Assembly (NCBI RefSeq): GCF_042466665.1
Contig: NZ_CP162102.1
Location: 8,370,001 to 8,434,000 of the forward strand
DNA from: Peterkaempfera podocarpi
GTDB lineage: Bacteria > Actinomycetota > Actinomycetes > Streptomycetales > Streptomycetaceae
Reading direction: 5' to 3'
Length of the DNA stretch: 64,000 nucleotides
Part shown: positions 34,085-44,600 of the stretch, one piece after another
How positions within the stretch are numbered: position 1 is the stretch's first letter
How the letters are laid out: every line of letters begins with the position of its first letter
The notes under the pieces: model-generated
Told to the model about the DNA's origin: nothing
Database searches by the model: none
Seen by the model: the letters and a program-made list of their open reading frames with translations, nothing else
Position numbers and translations under genes: made by a program

Positions 34085-34835
34085 GTCGACTCCTGTCGCA
34101 GCGCGGTAGCGCACGGAAAGGTCTGTGGGATGCCGGTCCGGAGACCCGCCGTAAGGGTGTGACGGCGAGTGGAACGGCATCGAGAGAATGAAGTACGGGC
34201 GAACGTCGGCGCAAGAGGGAACATCCACTGGGCCGGCCATGCAACCCGTGGGTGCTGAACGGATGTCACAGGATGGAACGTCAGTGAAATGCCAGTTGGC
34301 CAGCGCCATTCACGCGAGGAGGCAGGAAAGGTCCCCGTGCCCTTCCCGGGCTGACGAACGCTGCTGTGGTGGCGGCGCTCCGGCCCATCCTCGATGGCGG
34401 GCAGACCCTACCACCCCATGGTGATCTGCTGATGACGAGGCGACAGTTGACGATCAGAACCGGCCGGTCTGCGCCTTGTCCGTGTCGATGGAGCTCAGTC
34501 TGAGAGGCGCACGCCGATCCCGACGGAGTGCAGATGACCTGCCGAAACAGTGAGCGCGCCGAACCACACGGCGTGCTGGAGCCATGTCGGGGTGGCCGGC
34601 ACAAGGAGGCAGAACCGCACCTGGCCCGGAACGGCGCCCGCGGAAGCGGGCGCACAGGGGATGCGGCCGTGGTGCGGCCCGGTCGAAGAGATTCCACTGT
34701 TCAACCTCTTGTACTGACCGGTAATCATGCCCCACTCTCAGTTCACCGGCCCTACCGCCCGTTCGTTCAGGCTCACTCGGTGGCGGCCCTCTTCAGCGAC
34801 TCCGCTCGGCCCTCGCCCCCCTCAGGAGGTCTCCT
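34085..34835. other. No recognised gene (751 bp)
   Basis: Divergent spacer between the metallophosphoesterase and the secreted protein at 34836, so it contains both promoters. A 77-residue minus-strand frame at 34495-34728 has a hydrophobic end but no motif or clear ribosome site, so I do not call it. Confidence 0.4.
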
Positions 34836-35465
34836 GTGCCCCCGTTACGTGTCCGTACCTTCGTGGCCGCCATGAGTGTGACCCTCGGCGTGTGTGCCAC
34901 CGTTCTGTCACCGAGTGCGTCAGCGGCTCCGGACCGATCGGCGGCGGCCGCGACGACCAGTGCGTCCTCGGTGGCGCCCTTCGTCGAGCCGTCGTTCGCG
35001 GCCACCTGCACCTGGCACGAGTTCGGGGAAGGCGAACAGCCCCCACTCTCGCTGTTGTTCGTCAATCCGTTGTGTGTGGAGTACAGCAAACGCGACATCA
35101 CCTTCGACGACGGTGGCGCGCTCACCTTCCTGCTCGCCGAGCCGTCACGGTTCGCGGCCGCGTTGAGCACGTGCCGGTACTACCAGAAGGACCACTGGAG
35201 CGTGCAGACCACCACCGGGGCGACTCCGTTGGTTGCGTGGGACGGCCAGTACTGGTGGAACAAGGTCGCCCAGAAAGCAGGCGCGCGACTGACGAACTTC
35301 CGGATCGACGGAGTGCCGGTCGGTGTCGGGGACGTGGTCGTCGCGCTGCGGGCGGGCGGCTTCCCCAACGTGGCCGATGTGCTGGCCGCCTACGGACAGG
35401 ACCCGGGTGAGAGCGGGGCCACCGTCGCGCTGCCCTTCGACCTGTACTGCGCGGTCCTGGGATGA
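34836..35465 (+). CDS. Secreted protein of unknown function
   Basis: 209 residues with a Sec signal peptide (VRTFVAAMSVTLGVCATVLS, cleavage near SASAAP). The mature part has CTWHEFGEGEQPP, NPLCVEYSKRDITFDDGGAL, a Cys near CRYYQKDHWSVQ, and an even Trp/Tyr content; three or four Cys could form disulfides. I do not recognise the family. GTG 34836 has an outstanding ribosome site, AGGAGGT, 6 bases upstream. Its stop overlaps the next start, making it the first gene of a three-gene unit that ends in a GMC oxidoreductase; it may be an exported partner of that enzyme (inference). Confidence 0.75.
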   Translation: MPPLRVRTFVAAMSVTLGVCATVLSPSASAAPDRSAAAATTSASSVAPFVEPSFAATCTWHEFGEGEQPPLSLLFVNPLCVEYSKRDITFDDGGALTFLLAEPSRFAAALSTCRYYQKDHWSVQTTTGATPLVAWDGQYWWNKVAQKAGARLTNFRIDGVPVGVGDVVVALRAGGFPNVADVLAAYGQDPGESGATVALPFDLYCAVLG

Positions 35466-35480
35466 GCGGTCCTGGGATGA
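35451..35480 (+). repeat. 15-bp tandem duplication at a stop/start overlap
   Basis: GCGGTCCTGGGATGA occurs twice in direct succession. Each copy contains an ATGA, so the downstream gene has two in-frame ATGs (35462, 35477) and begins MSGPGMSGPE. Confidence 0.8.
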
Positions 35481-36154
35481 GCGGCCCGGAGAGGCGCGAC
35501 GTCGACCGTCGGACTGTACTCAAAGGACTGACCGCCGCAGTCGCGCTGCTGGGGGCCGGCCAGTTGGTGTCGCCCGGTTCCGCCGTGGCAGCCGACGGCG
35601 CGGCGGCCGAGAGCTGGACCGTGCAGACCCTCGAGGCGTTCGCCGACACTCTCATCCCCGGAGAGCGCCGCTATTCCGGGGACCTGGCCATAGCGGGCGC
35701 GGTCACCGGACCGGGCGCGGTACAGGCCGGTGTCGTCGACGTGCTCACGTCTCCCGATCTGCCGCTGGCGCCGCTGCTGCCGGAGATCGGCGCGCTGCTC
35801 AACGTCCGCGCCACCGCCTACGCCGTGGCCCACCTCATCATTTTGCCGGTGACCTCACCCCCGTTCGTCGGCCTGTCCTTCAACCACCGCACCAAGCTGG
35901 TCGGTGGACTGTTCGGCCCGGACGACCTGGACAGGCCCATCTGGCAGCTGCTCGCCCTCATCACCGGGCTGGCATTCGACACGGCTGCCCACCGTGACAC
36001 CCGGGAGGCGCTGGCGGCCGGCCATCCCGGTCTGACGTGGCTGCGCTTCCCCAGCCCGGACCCCGACGGCCTGTGGCGGTTCCCGCAGTTCTCCTACGGC
36101 CGCGTCCTTGCGACCTCCCACCCGGCCACGACCGTCTCGGGGAGCCCGGCATGA
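35462..36154 (+). CDS. Tat-exported DUF5987-like protein, GMC partner
   Basis: 230 residues. Tat signal DVDRRTVLKGLTAAVALLGA, then WTVQTLEAFADTLIPGERR, a stretch shared with small subunit-like partners of GMC dehydrogenases and with DUF5987 proteins. The rest is helical (LLPEIGALLNVRATAYAVAH, WQLLALITGLAFDTAAHR). Proposed role: exported partner or chaperone for the GMC oxidoreductase that overlaps it by ATGA, which may be carried through Tat with it (inference). ATG 35462 overlaps the preceding stop; ATG 35477 is an alternative created by the 15-bp duplication. Confidence 0.65.
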   Translation: MSGPGMSGPERRDVDRRTVLKGLTAAVALLGAGQLVSPGSAVAADGAAAESWTVQTLEAFADTLIPGERRYSGDLAIAGAVTGPGAVQAGVVDVLTSPDLPLAPLLPEIGALLNVRATAYAVAHLIILPVTSPPFVGLSFNHRTKLVGGLFGPDDLDRPIWQLLALITGLAFDTAAHRDTREALAAGHPGLTWLRFPSPDPDGLWRFPQFSYGRVLATSHPATTVSGSPA

Positions 36155-37730
36155 GCGTGGAAACCACCGACGTCCTTGTCGTGGGCAGCGGGTTCGGCGG
36201 CGCCATTCCGGCTTATCACCTCGCCGCCGGGGGCGCCCGGGTCACCATTCTGGAGCGCGGGCCCCGGCTGGCGGCCGAAGACTTCGCCCACTCCTTGCAG
36301 TTGGGCACGTACAACCGCATCGTCGACGTCATCCAAGGCGACGGCGTCACCGTGGTGGCCGGGAACTGCGTCGGGGGCGGCAGCGTGGTGTACTTCGCGG
36401 CCTCCCTGCGTGCTCCCGCCTTCGCCTTTGAGCGCCGCGGATCGCTCGGCCGGCGCATCTGGCCTGCCTCCCTCACCCGTGCCGCGCTGGACCCGTGGTA
36501 CGACCTGGTGGAGGAGACACTTCCAGTGACCCGTACGACCTGGGACGATGTGTCCTACGCCGGCGGGGTGCTGGCGGCGGCGTGCACCAGGGCCGGACAC
36601 ACCTGCAACCCGGTGCCGGTGGCCGTCGACACCAGCCGGTGCACCAACTGCAACTGGATGCTCTCCGGCTGCCGCTTCGATGCCAAACGCTCCATGCTGC
36701 TGAACTATCTGCCGGGAGCAGAGGCGTACGGAGCCGACATCCGGCCGCTGCACGAAGTGCAGGTTCTCGGGCCGTCCACAGAATCCGGTTACCGGTACTC
36801 CGTCGCATACACCGTCCTCGACCCGGACGACTACACCTGCACCACGGACGTCGGGGTCATCCACGCCAAGGTCGTGGTGCTGGCCGCGGGAGCCGTGGGC
36901 ACGCCGGTGATACTCCAGCGGTCCGCGCTCACGCTGGGCGGCCTCCCGTCCGCGGTCGGCTGCTACTTCTCCGGCAACGGCGACCGGGTCAGCGTTGCCG
37001 ACGTCACGAAGCCAAAGTGCGTTCCCTGCTGGGGTTGTCCCGGCCGGACGGAGTCGCGTACGAGGGACTGCCGATCGGCCGCCCCATCACCGCCGCCACC
37101 TATGACTACCTGGATCCGGCGGCCCCGGAGTTCAGCCGTTTCATGCTCCAGCAGATCTACTTCCCCACGATCACCAATCTCCTCGCCCAGACGACGACGT
37201 CACCCAGCTGGTTCGGCGTCGCCAAACGCGACATGCGAGCCAGGTGGCCTTCCTGGCTCACCCTGCTGGCCATGACCGAGGACGACAACGAAGGCACCTT
37301 CGGCACACCGCCGGTCACCGGAAGCTTCCTCCGCCTGGCGCCCGGACTCGGCGAGGGGACCATGCGGTTCCACCCCACGGCTCGTACCCGCGGCGCCTGG
37401 AACACCGCCGACGCTGCCCTGCGCTCCATCATGGAGAAGGACGGGCTCGCCCAGGTCCGCCCATGGGCAGAGGACCCGGCCGCGACCGTCACCGCCCACC
37501 CCATCGGTTCCGCACGCATCGGCGACGATCCGGCGACCAGCGCACTGACCGACACCCATGAACTACGCGGGCACCCCGGCATCTTTGTCACCGACAGCGC
37601 GGCTGTCCCGGCATCCCTGACCGTCAACCCCTCCCTGACCATTGCCGCGCTGGCTGAGCGGGCCACTCCGGGAATCGCGGTTCGCGCCAGGGAAGCGGGC
37701 GCTCCGGTCACCTACGTCGGAAGGTTGTGA
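36151..37730 (+). pseudogene. GMC-family oxidoreductase (cholesterol-oxidase-like), single-base frameshift
   Basis: From ATG 36151 the protein reads TTDVLVVGSGFGGAIPAYHL (FAD-binding loop), VVAGNCVGGGSVVYFAASLR, TSRCTNCNWMLSGCRFDAK and VVVLAAGAVGTPVILQRSAL. At 37004-37006 one base seems missing (GTCGACGAA expected, GTCACGAA seen). The C-terminal half follows in another frame: KVRSLLGLSRPDGVAYEG, TVTAHPIGSARIGDDP (substrate His region) and VTDSAAVPASLTVNPSLTI. Restored length is about 526 residues, normal for bacterial GMC enzymes that oxidise sterols or other alcohols. Coupled to the DUF5987-like gene. Confidence 0.85.
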
Positions 37731-37919
37731 GGGCTGCTCCACCAGCGTCCGGCCGTTGAGAGGATGAAGACGATCCTCGCCCATAGCCGATACTCCCGCC
37801 ATCACGATGTACGGCTTGGTATCCGACTCCTGCCCCCGGAGGCGGTCAGCCACGGACTCCCGGGGCCGGTCGTCGCAGGTCGCACGTGGTCCGGGTGCCG
37901 GCCACACGGGCGCGGCCCG

Positions 37920-38183
37920 TCAGCCCTTCCGGCCCGGAGGATGGGTGGTGGCGCGCTGTCCCCACTCGGTGATCTCGGTGATGGTCCGGGCGCCGGAGAC
38001 GACTGCGCAGGCGCAGATCAGCAGCAGGCCGACCAGGGGATACCACCGCCCGCGACGCGAACGGGGGTCGGGTACGCGCTGGAGGTGGGCGCGCAGGCGG
38101 CCGGTGTCGTGCGCTGGAGGGGGCCCAGTTTCGCCAGGGCGGCAGGGATCGAGGAGGATGGAGCGGCAGGCACGGGACCTCAA
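37920..38183 (-). pseudogene. ISAs1-family transposase N-terminal fragment
   Basis: The frame contains VPDPRSRRGRWYPLVGLLLI then CACAVVSGARTITEITEWGQ, the conserved N-terminal block of ISAs1-type transposases, and ends soon after. No DDE domain follows and no ends can be defined, so this is a degraded insertion-sequence relic. Confidence 0.7.
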
Positions 38184-38350
38184 TGTGATCAGCTGGCGTA
38201 GACACCCTGATGATCACCGGTCTCGTGCCTGTGCTGCTGTTGCATCAACTCCCGCTGAGCACGGACGATCTACGCGATCCCGGAGCTTGCAACCGCCCTG
38301 CAAACCGTCTCGTTGGACTCGACAGGTTCCGAGCCACACACCGGCCAAGG

Positions 38351-38517
38351 TCAGGGAGTTGCCAGGTCGGCCGTCATCCCCGCACGGAGTCTTCCGAACT
38401 GGGGCTGCAACTCGGGCGACCTGTCCAGATGCGGCAGCAGCGTCGCCGCGGCGTACAAGGTTGCCATCGGCTGCGCGTTGAAGACGACTTCGGACTGCGA
38501 GATGTCATGGGCGTCCC
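38351..38517 (-). pseudogene. Orphan short coding remnant behind a LacI-type operator
   Basis: The minus strand has AAGGGG then ATG (38508), but the well-formed coding stretch EVVFNAQPMATLYAAATLLP, HLDRSPELQPQFGRLRAG to TGA (38351) is in a different frame. It looks like a short gene start with an indel, or a fragment. Product not recognised. Confidence 0.35.
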
Positions 38518-38529
38518 CTTGTGTCGAAA

Positions 38530-38541
38530 GTGAATCGATTC
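38530..38541. promoter_or_regulatory. LacI-family-type operator palindrome
   Basis: TGAATCGATTCA is a perfect 12-base palindrome with the central CG typical of LacI/GalR sites. It lies 22 bases upstream of the ATG of the orphan remnant and may once have controlled a sugar gene now lost. A related half-symmetric site is at 62671-62684. Confidence 0.45.
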
Positions 38542-39443
38542 AACGAGCGTGGACATCCCAGACCTTAAGGATCCACTGCCCTGCTCGTCAAGAGAGCGGG
38601 AAAGCGCTGTCTGCAGCCGCTACACCTCGGGGCTCCCTCGGGCGATTGGTGGAACCACCCGCACAGACGCCCTGTGGGCCACCCTGGGGTGCCCCTGAGG
38701 CCCCGCCGCAGGGAGGCCACGGTGGCCCTCGTGGATGTCACGCACGCGGCGCTGATCTGGTACTTTCAGCGATCCTTCGCCGCAGCGCAAGCTGCCCCTT
38801 ACGGAAGACGGCTCGTCAGGACTGCGGCATCCGACCCGGGTCCACGCCCGAGGGTGACCATGCACCTTGGAGCACACATGCGGTTGTCGCTCAGCGATGC
38901 ATGCAGCTGAGGGCGAAGCATAGAAGGGGCTTACATCCATGGACCCATGGATCCCCTGGCTGCACCCCAAGTGCCGCTGGGGCGGCGCCACCAGCGGCAC
39001 AGAGTGGAGGCTCATCCCGCTCGAGGATCAGCCGGACAGCCTTGACCGACGCGAGGCGCGGCGATAGCGTCCCCGGCCGTAGGAATCGAAACCTTTCAAG
39101 AGGTCGCACCACGCCTCGTCACCGCTTCTGAGTACCCGGGAGCTGGGCCCGGGGCGAGCCCCCGGTCAGCCACGAAGCCTGGTCGGTCGCGACTCCGTCG
39201 GCAGGAGAACCGAACACGGGACGCCTGCCGGCGACATGCCGGTTTTCTCCGGATCCAGGACGCGGGTGGGTTCTGCCGCGACGCGGAAGGCGGGACCGAA
39301 TCAACAGCGCTGCCGGTGCCAGGAAATTTCAGGCTCCGGAAACTCACCATGCGACAGCGCGCACTCCCAAGTGCGCTCACAGCCGATCACAGGTCGGCGG
39401 TCAATCGGTCCACTCAAATCCAACCAGAGAGCGGTGAACAGCA
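38542..39443. other. Upstream region of the PL4 lyase, no recognised gene (902 bp)
   Basis: No frame shows a convincing motif. GAAACCTTTC at 39088-39097 differs by one base from the LacI-type core GAAACGTTTC and is a candidate operator. GAAATTTC (39323-39330) is a small palindrome. The lyase promoter should lie near 39300-39430. Confidence 0.35.
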
Positions 39444-41354
39444 ATGGGCGACATGAACGGCATGAGCCGTCGACGCTTTGCCTACGGGGCGGCCACGGTT
39501 GCCGGCGCGGCATTGGTGCCGCTGACCTTCGGGGCTTCCGCAGCCCGCGCCGATGGCAGCAGCCTCTCCTACCAGGACACGTCCACGTCGATCACGGCGA
39601 CGAACGGGGTGGTCACCTTCACCCTGCGCAAGTCCGATGGCGCGATGACCTCGCTCAAGCTCTCAGGCACGGAACTCATGGCCAACGGCGGCTACGCGTA
39701 CTGGGACACCAACGAGACGGTTTTCGGGTATTTCGTGCTCGGCCACCACGAGCCCAGCCTGACGACCTACTCCGTCCGTCAGGGCTCAAACTTCCTCGAC
39801 ATTGCCATGGCGCACCCGGCCACGGCGGCGATGCCTCTGACGCTCGTCCAGCACTACATCCTCAAGGATGGGGAACCGGGCGTCCACATCGCCACCGAGA
39901 TCTCCCACAAGGCGGGTGACGCTGCTGACAGCATAGCCCAGGCACGAACCGTCTTCAGGCTGGATCCTGCGATATTCACGAACATCTCGGTCGAGGACGA
40001 TCCGATCGGGGTCACGTGGCGTCAGTCCAGTTCGACTCTTCCGACGCCGGCCAACCTCAAGGCCGCGCCTGCGGTGATGGACTCGACCTTTGACCTGCAG
40101 GGCCTGGGATCGCCCTACGGGCGCCGTTACTACACAAAGTACGACTGGTCGGTCTACTGGAAGGACCACGTCGTGCACGGCCTGTACGGCAACGGTTTTG
40201 GTGCCTGGCTGACGATGCCGAACAAGGAGGCTGAGAACGGTGGCCCCCTGCGGCAGGACCTTACGGCGCACCAGACCACTGACTCGCCTGTGCTGTTGAA
40301 CATGATCCAGGCATCACATTTTGGCTCGAAGCCCATGGATGCGGTGGGCGACTGGGGGAAGACCTACGGCCCGTACTTCCTGTATCTGAACCAGGGCAAT
40401 GACGGGGCGGCCATGCGCGCTGACGCGGTGAAGTGGGCCAACCCCGCCTTGCATCAGGACTTCTGGGACAACCTGGCGCTCCCGGGCTGGGTGACCACGA
40501 GTCAGCGGGGAACCGTCAAGGGCAAGCTCCACATGACTCATGGTTCCGTTCGGGGAGCCACGGTGGTGCTCTCCGACAACAACATCGAGTTCCAGCGTGC
40601 CTCCAGCGGCTACCAGTACTGGGTTGATGCCGAGCCCGACGGCAGCTTCAAGCTGACCGGTGTGCGCCCCGGCACCTATCGGCTTTCGGCGTACCGACCG
40701 GGGACGTTCGGCGAGTTCCAGTTGGACGACGTGCACGTCGGCGCCGGCCAAACTGTGTCCATGCCCCCGCTGAGTTGGGTGCCGCCGACTGCCGGCGAGA
40801 CAGTCTGGCAGGTGGGCACGCCCACCCGTACTTCGGTAGAGTTCCGCAATGGCTGCGAGTTCCGCGAGTACGGCCTGAACCAGTCGTTCACTCAGTCCTT
40901 CCCTGGGGGAGTGGTGAACTATATGGCCGGGCAGAGTACGGTCCGGAACTGGAACTACGTTCAGTACCAGCAGGTCAACGGCACCACGATGCCGGCCTGG
41001 CGCGTGGAGTTCAACCTGCGCCAGACACCACGCCCGGGGGCGACTGCCACTTTGACGGTTGCCCTTGCCTCCTGGTCTCTGAGCAATGCCTTCACACCGC
41101 CGGCGGGAACCGTCGGACAGCTGAACATCACGGTGAACGGCAATGCAACGTTCGCCTGGCCCATCGAGCAGACCGAGGCGAGCAACGCCTCCTACCGCGG
41201 TGCCTGCTCCGGTCTGTACCTGCAGAGGCAGTTCGCGTTCGACGCCTCCGTCCTGGAAAGTGGGCAGAACGAGGTCGTCTTCCAGATCAACGACCCGAGC
41301 AACGGCCAGGTCAACGACGTCCTCTATGACGCCATTCGCCTGGAGATCGATTGA
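39444..41354 (+). CDS. Secreted PL4 rhamnogalacturonan lyase
   Basis: 636 residues. Tat signal MSRRRFAYGAATVAGAALVP. The catalytic beta-supersandwich includes YGRRYYTKYDWSVYWKDHVV with Lys232 and MIQASHFGSKPM with His292. These two catalytic residues are 60 apart, as in Aspergillus rhamnogalacturonan lyase (Lys150/His210). A fibronectin-like segment (GTVKGKLHMTHGSVRGATVV, ~355-440) and a C-terminal carbohydrate-binding jelly roll complete the three-domain PL4 layout. It cleaves the rhamnogalacturonan I backbone by beta-elimination outside the cell. ATG 39444 is the likely start. Confidence 0.9.
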   Translation: MGDMNGMSRRRFAYGAATVAGAALVPLTFGASAARADGSSLSYQDTSTSITATNGVVTFTLRKSDGAMTSLKLSGTELMANGGYAYWDTNETVFGYFVLGHHEPSLTTYSVRQGSNFLDIAMAHPATAAMPLTLVQHYILKDGEPGVHIATEISHKAGDAADSIAQARTVFRLDPAIFTNISVEDDPIGVTWRQSSSTLPTPANLKAAPAVMDSTFDLQGLGSPYGRRYYTKYDWSVYWKDHVVHGLYGNGFGAWLTMPNKEAENGGPLRQDLTAHQTTDSPVLLNMIQASHFGSKPMDAVGDWGKTYGPYFLYLNQGNDGAAMRADAVKWANPALHQDFWDNLALPGWVTTSQRGTVKGKLHMTHGSVRGATVVLSDNNIEFQRASSGYQYWVDAEPDGSFKLTGVRPGTYRLSAYRPGTFGEFQLDDVHVGAGQTVSMPPLSWVPPTAGETVWQVGTPTRTSVEFRNGCEFREYGLNQSFTQSFPGGVVNYMAGQSTVRNWNYVQYQQVNGTTMPAWRVEFNLRQTPRPGATATLTVALASWSLSNAFTPPAGTVGQLNITVNGNATFAWPIEQTEASNASYRGACSGLYLQRQFAFDASVLESGQNEVVFQINDPSNGQVNDVLYDAIRLEID

Positions 41355-41649
41355 GTCGTCGGCCCCACCCTCTGACCGGTCAGTCCTGAGTGACGTTCTT
41401 GGATGCTGCCCGGGCGAGGGTCGCTGCCACGAGCGGTGGCCGGCAGATGCACGACCGCCCCGACCGCGGCGGTACCGGCCAGCGTCCGAGCACGCCCACG
41501 CGACGCGTGTGGACGTGATCGTGAAACGGATGACCAGACGGACTCAGACGGAGACCTCCTGGAGGCGCTGTGCCGTCGGCCGGCGGCGACACGTCGATGT
41601 CAGACCAAGGCGACCGGGCCCCGCCCCCTGGGCGGGGCCCGGTCAGGGT

Positions 41650-44600
41650 TCAGGAACCGGCGCTGCGCGCCTCGAACCGGTCCACGGCGATGGTTCCGGA
41701 ATCGCCGCGCACGCCGAACATGAAGTGGTACGCCGAGCGCACGGCCGGGTTCGACAGGTCGAGGGCCGATCCGACGTCGGTCGACACCAGACGCTGCCAC
41801 CGGCCGTCGTGCTCCACCCATGAGGTCATCGTGGTGCCATGGGTCTGCAGCGCCAGCCGGTCGCCGGGCACCAGGGTGACCGAGGCGCAGCAGGCGCCGG
41901 TGCCCGACGGGTTGAGCTGCCCGTTCACGCGGACGTCGATGCCGCTGGAGCGGTGGTGGTTGTTGTACCAGGCGCCGACATAGGTGGTGTCGTCGCGTAC
42001 CAGACCGACGAACAGGCTGTCCTCGTTCGGCGCGTCGCCGATGAAGGCGGCCGGGTCGACGATGGTGACGGAGTCCGCCGAGGCGGGGCTGGTGCCGCGG
42101 TCGAGCAGCGTGAAGAACCGCTGGTCCGCGCTGCCGCGCAGGACCCCGTCGGCCACCGACAGCTCCGGTACCACCTCGTCCGCGAACGGCTGCCGCGCGG
42201 CGTAGTCCGCCCGGGTGTCTGTGGTGAAGTCGTCGGCGACCTGCCGGACAGGGTAGGCGTCGGGGTCGAAGGCGACCGTGAGCAGCTGCCGGGTGTGGGT
42301 GCTCACCACGGTGCCGCCGTCGGCTCGGTACGTGGCGGTGGCCACCAGCGCCGTGTCGGTTCCCGTCGCGCCGCCGGGCGACGTGACGGTGAACCGCCGC
42401 ACCACCGATCCGCCCGGGGCAACCGCGTCCGGCTGTGCTGTGTCGGCGGGCTCCGCCGTCCAGCCGTCGGGCACGGCCAGCGAGACCGCGGGGTCGAGCA
42501 GCCGCCGGTGGGTGGTGTTGGCGACCGTCACGGCGACGGTCGTGGGCCCGTCCACCGGCACGGCGCCGTCGGCGTCCCGGGGCCCGACGGTGACCTCCGC
42601 GTCGCGGCTGGAGGGCGCCCACGACTGGAACTCGCTGACGCCCACGTAGGCGCCCTGGGGGTTGGTGAACAGCAGCCGGACGCGCTCGGTGGTGACGGCC
42701 GGGAAGGTGATCCGGTTGAGGCCGTTGCCCGCCGGCTGGGCCTGCTCACGCTGCTGGCCGGGGACGTCGGTCCAGCTGCTGCCGGTCCAGTACTGCAGCC
42801 GGTAGTCGGAGGCCGGGCGTACGCCTCCGCCGTCATCGTAGCCGTACCAGCGGATGTCGCTCACCGGCGTGGGGACGCCGAAGTCGACGCCGTACCAGTC
42901 CTGGGCGTTGGGCGAGGAGTAGTTGGTCCACCGGGTGTTCTCCGGCACCTCGTTGAACCACACCTTGCCGTCCAGGGCGTTCCAGGCGTTGTCGTTGCGC
43001 CAGGTGTAGGACGTGATCGGCTTGGGGAAGCCGCGCCGCAGCGGGTTGGCCGCGTCGTTCACCAGCCCGGTGCCGGTGTCCTGGCGGCTGCCGCCCTGGG
43101 ACGGCCCGACCGGCACGGTCAGGTCGCGCAGCTCGGCCGAGCTGCGCACCAACTCGCCGTCCACGTAGACGCGCATGCCGGCGCCCTGGTGGTAGTGGGT
43201 GCCGTCGCGGTCCCACAGGACGGTGACGTTGTGGCCGTGGTACGGGGCGTTCTCCACCGCGTAGTGGTCCCAGTCGGCCGGGACCAGCGGCTGGATGCGC
43301 AGCTGCGCACCGTCCTGCGGCCGGAGCCCGAGCAGCCCGGAGAGGACCAGGTCGTTGAAGGTCGAGTGGTTGTAGTCCTCGCTGTGGTTGTTGCCGTCGT
43401 AGATCCAGGTGTTCTGGTCCGGCGCGTGCGCCTCGGCGACGTAGGGGCGGCCGTTCCGGTACTGCGTCTGGGCGTACGTCGCCAGGGCGGCGGCGTAGTC
43501 GGCCCGGGTGACGACCTGCTGGGCAGGCTGGTCGTCGAGCTCGTCGGCCAGCCCGCTGAGGGTCTGTGAGGTCGAGAACGGCCAGCTCGGCCCGTCCCAG
43601 CGGCAGCAGTCCCCGGCCTCGTGCATGAACCAGGAGCTGCGTCGCTCGGCGGTGGTCGGACCGTAGGGTGCGGCGAAGCCCTGCGGGTCCAGCAGCTGGG
43701 CCCAGGCGGGGGCGTCAGCGGGGTCCGCGGCGCCGAACTGCCACGGGATGTAGCCGATCTCCTCCCGGGTGTCGACCAGCTTGTGCTCCGGGTTGTCGTC
43801 GCGCGGCATGGTCATGAAGAACTGCCGGCTCGGGTCCCACAGCCACTGGTGCATCGCGGTCTTGAGCGCGGCCGCCCGGGCCTTGTACTCGTGGGCGGTG
43901 GTGTCGTCTCCGGCCAGCGCCGCGATCCGGCTGATCGCCATGGCGTCGCCGTACTGGTAGGAGCTGAGCGTCGGCCGGTAGCCGGCGCCGCCGTGGTACG
44001 GGTCGCCGGAGGTGTACGAGGATGCCGAGAACTCCATGGCGTCCCAGACCGGCACCGACCAGTAGAGGCCGAGTTCGGGGGTGTACTGCTTGTCCCAGCC
44101 GCGGTACTGCCGCTTCAGCTCCGGGAGCAGTTTGACCAGCTGCCCGAAGTCGCCGGTGACCTGGGCCCTGGCATAGGCGGCGCTGGCCGCCCAGAAGCTG
44201 TACTCGTGGGCCCAGTCGGTGGTGTCGGCGTTGACGTTGTCGGTCGCGGGCTTCGGGGCGGAGCCGGGGCCGCTGAGCCAGAACCGGGTGTAGTCGTCGA
44301 GGTAGCTGCGGTCGCGCAGCCAGCGCCCCTCGCTGATCTGGTGGCCGGCGGCGGCATTGACGGCCTGGTACGGGGCGGCGTAGCCGCAGCAGTCGAGGAA
44401 CTCGGTGAGGATCCAGCCGTTGGCCGGATCGGTGTACCGCAGGTGCTCCTTCCAGACCCGCCACCGGTAGTAGTAGACGTCCTGGATGGTGCGGTCGGGA
44501 AGGTCGACGAACGGGATGTTCGCCTCGTACCACTGCTGGTCGTTGAAGCCTGCGAGGTAGGAGGCGTGGTCCAGTACATGGGTGCCGGGCCCGACGGCCG

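Noticed and set aside
31571..34162. 863-codon plus-strand ORF opposite the metallophosphoesterase
   Set aside because: Antisense shadow; the minus frame has a Tat signal, metal motifs and a ribosome site.
34495..34728. 77-codon minus-strand ORF
   Set aside because: A hydrophobic stretch is present but there is no ribosome site, family motif or supporting neighbour.
38674..38910. 78-codon ORF upstream of the PL4 gene
   Set aside because: No recognisable motif or ribosome site; composition as in non-coding flanks.
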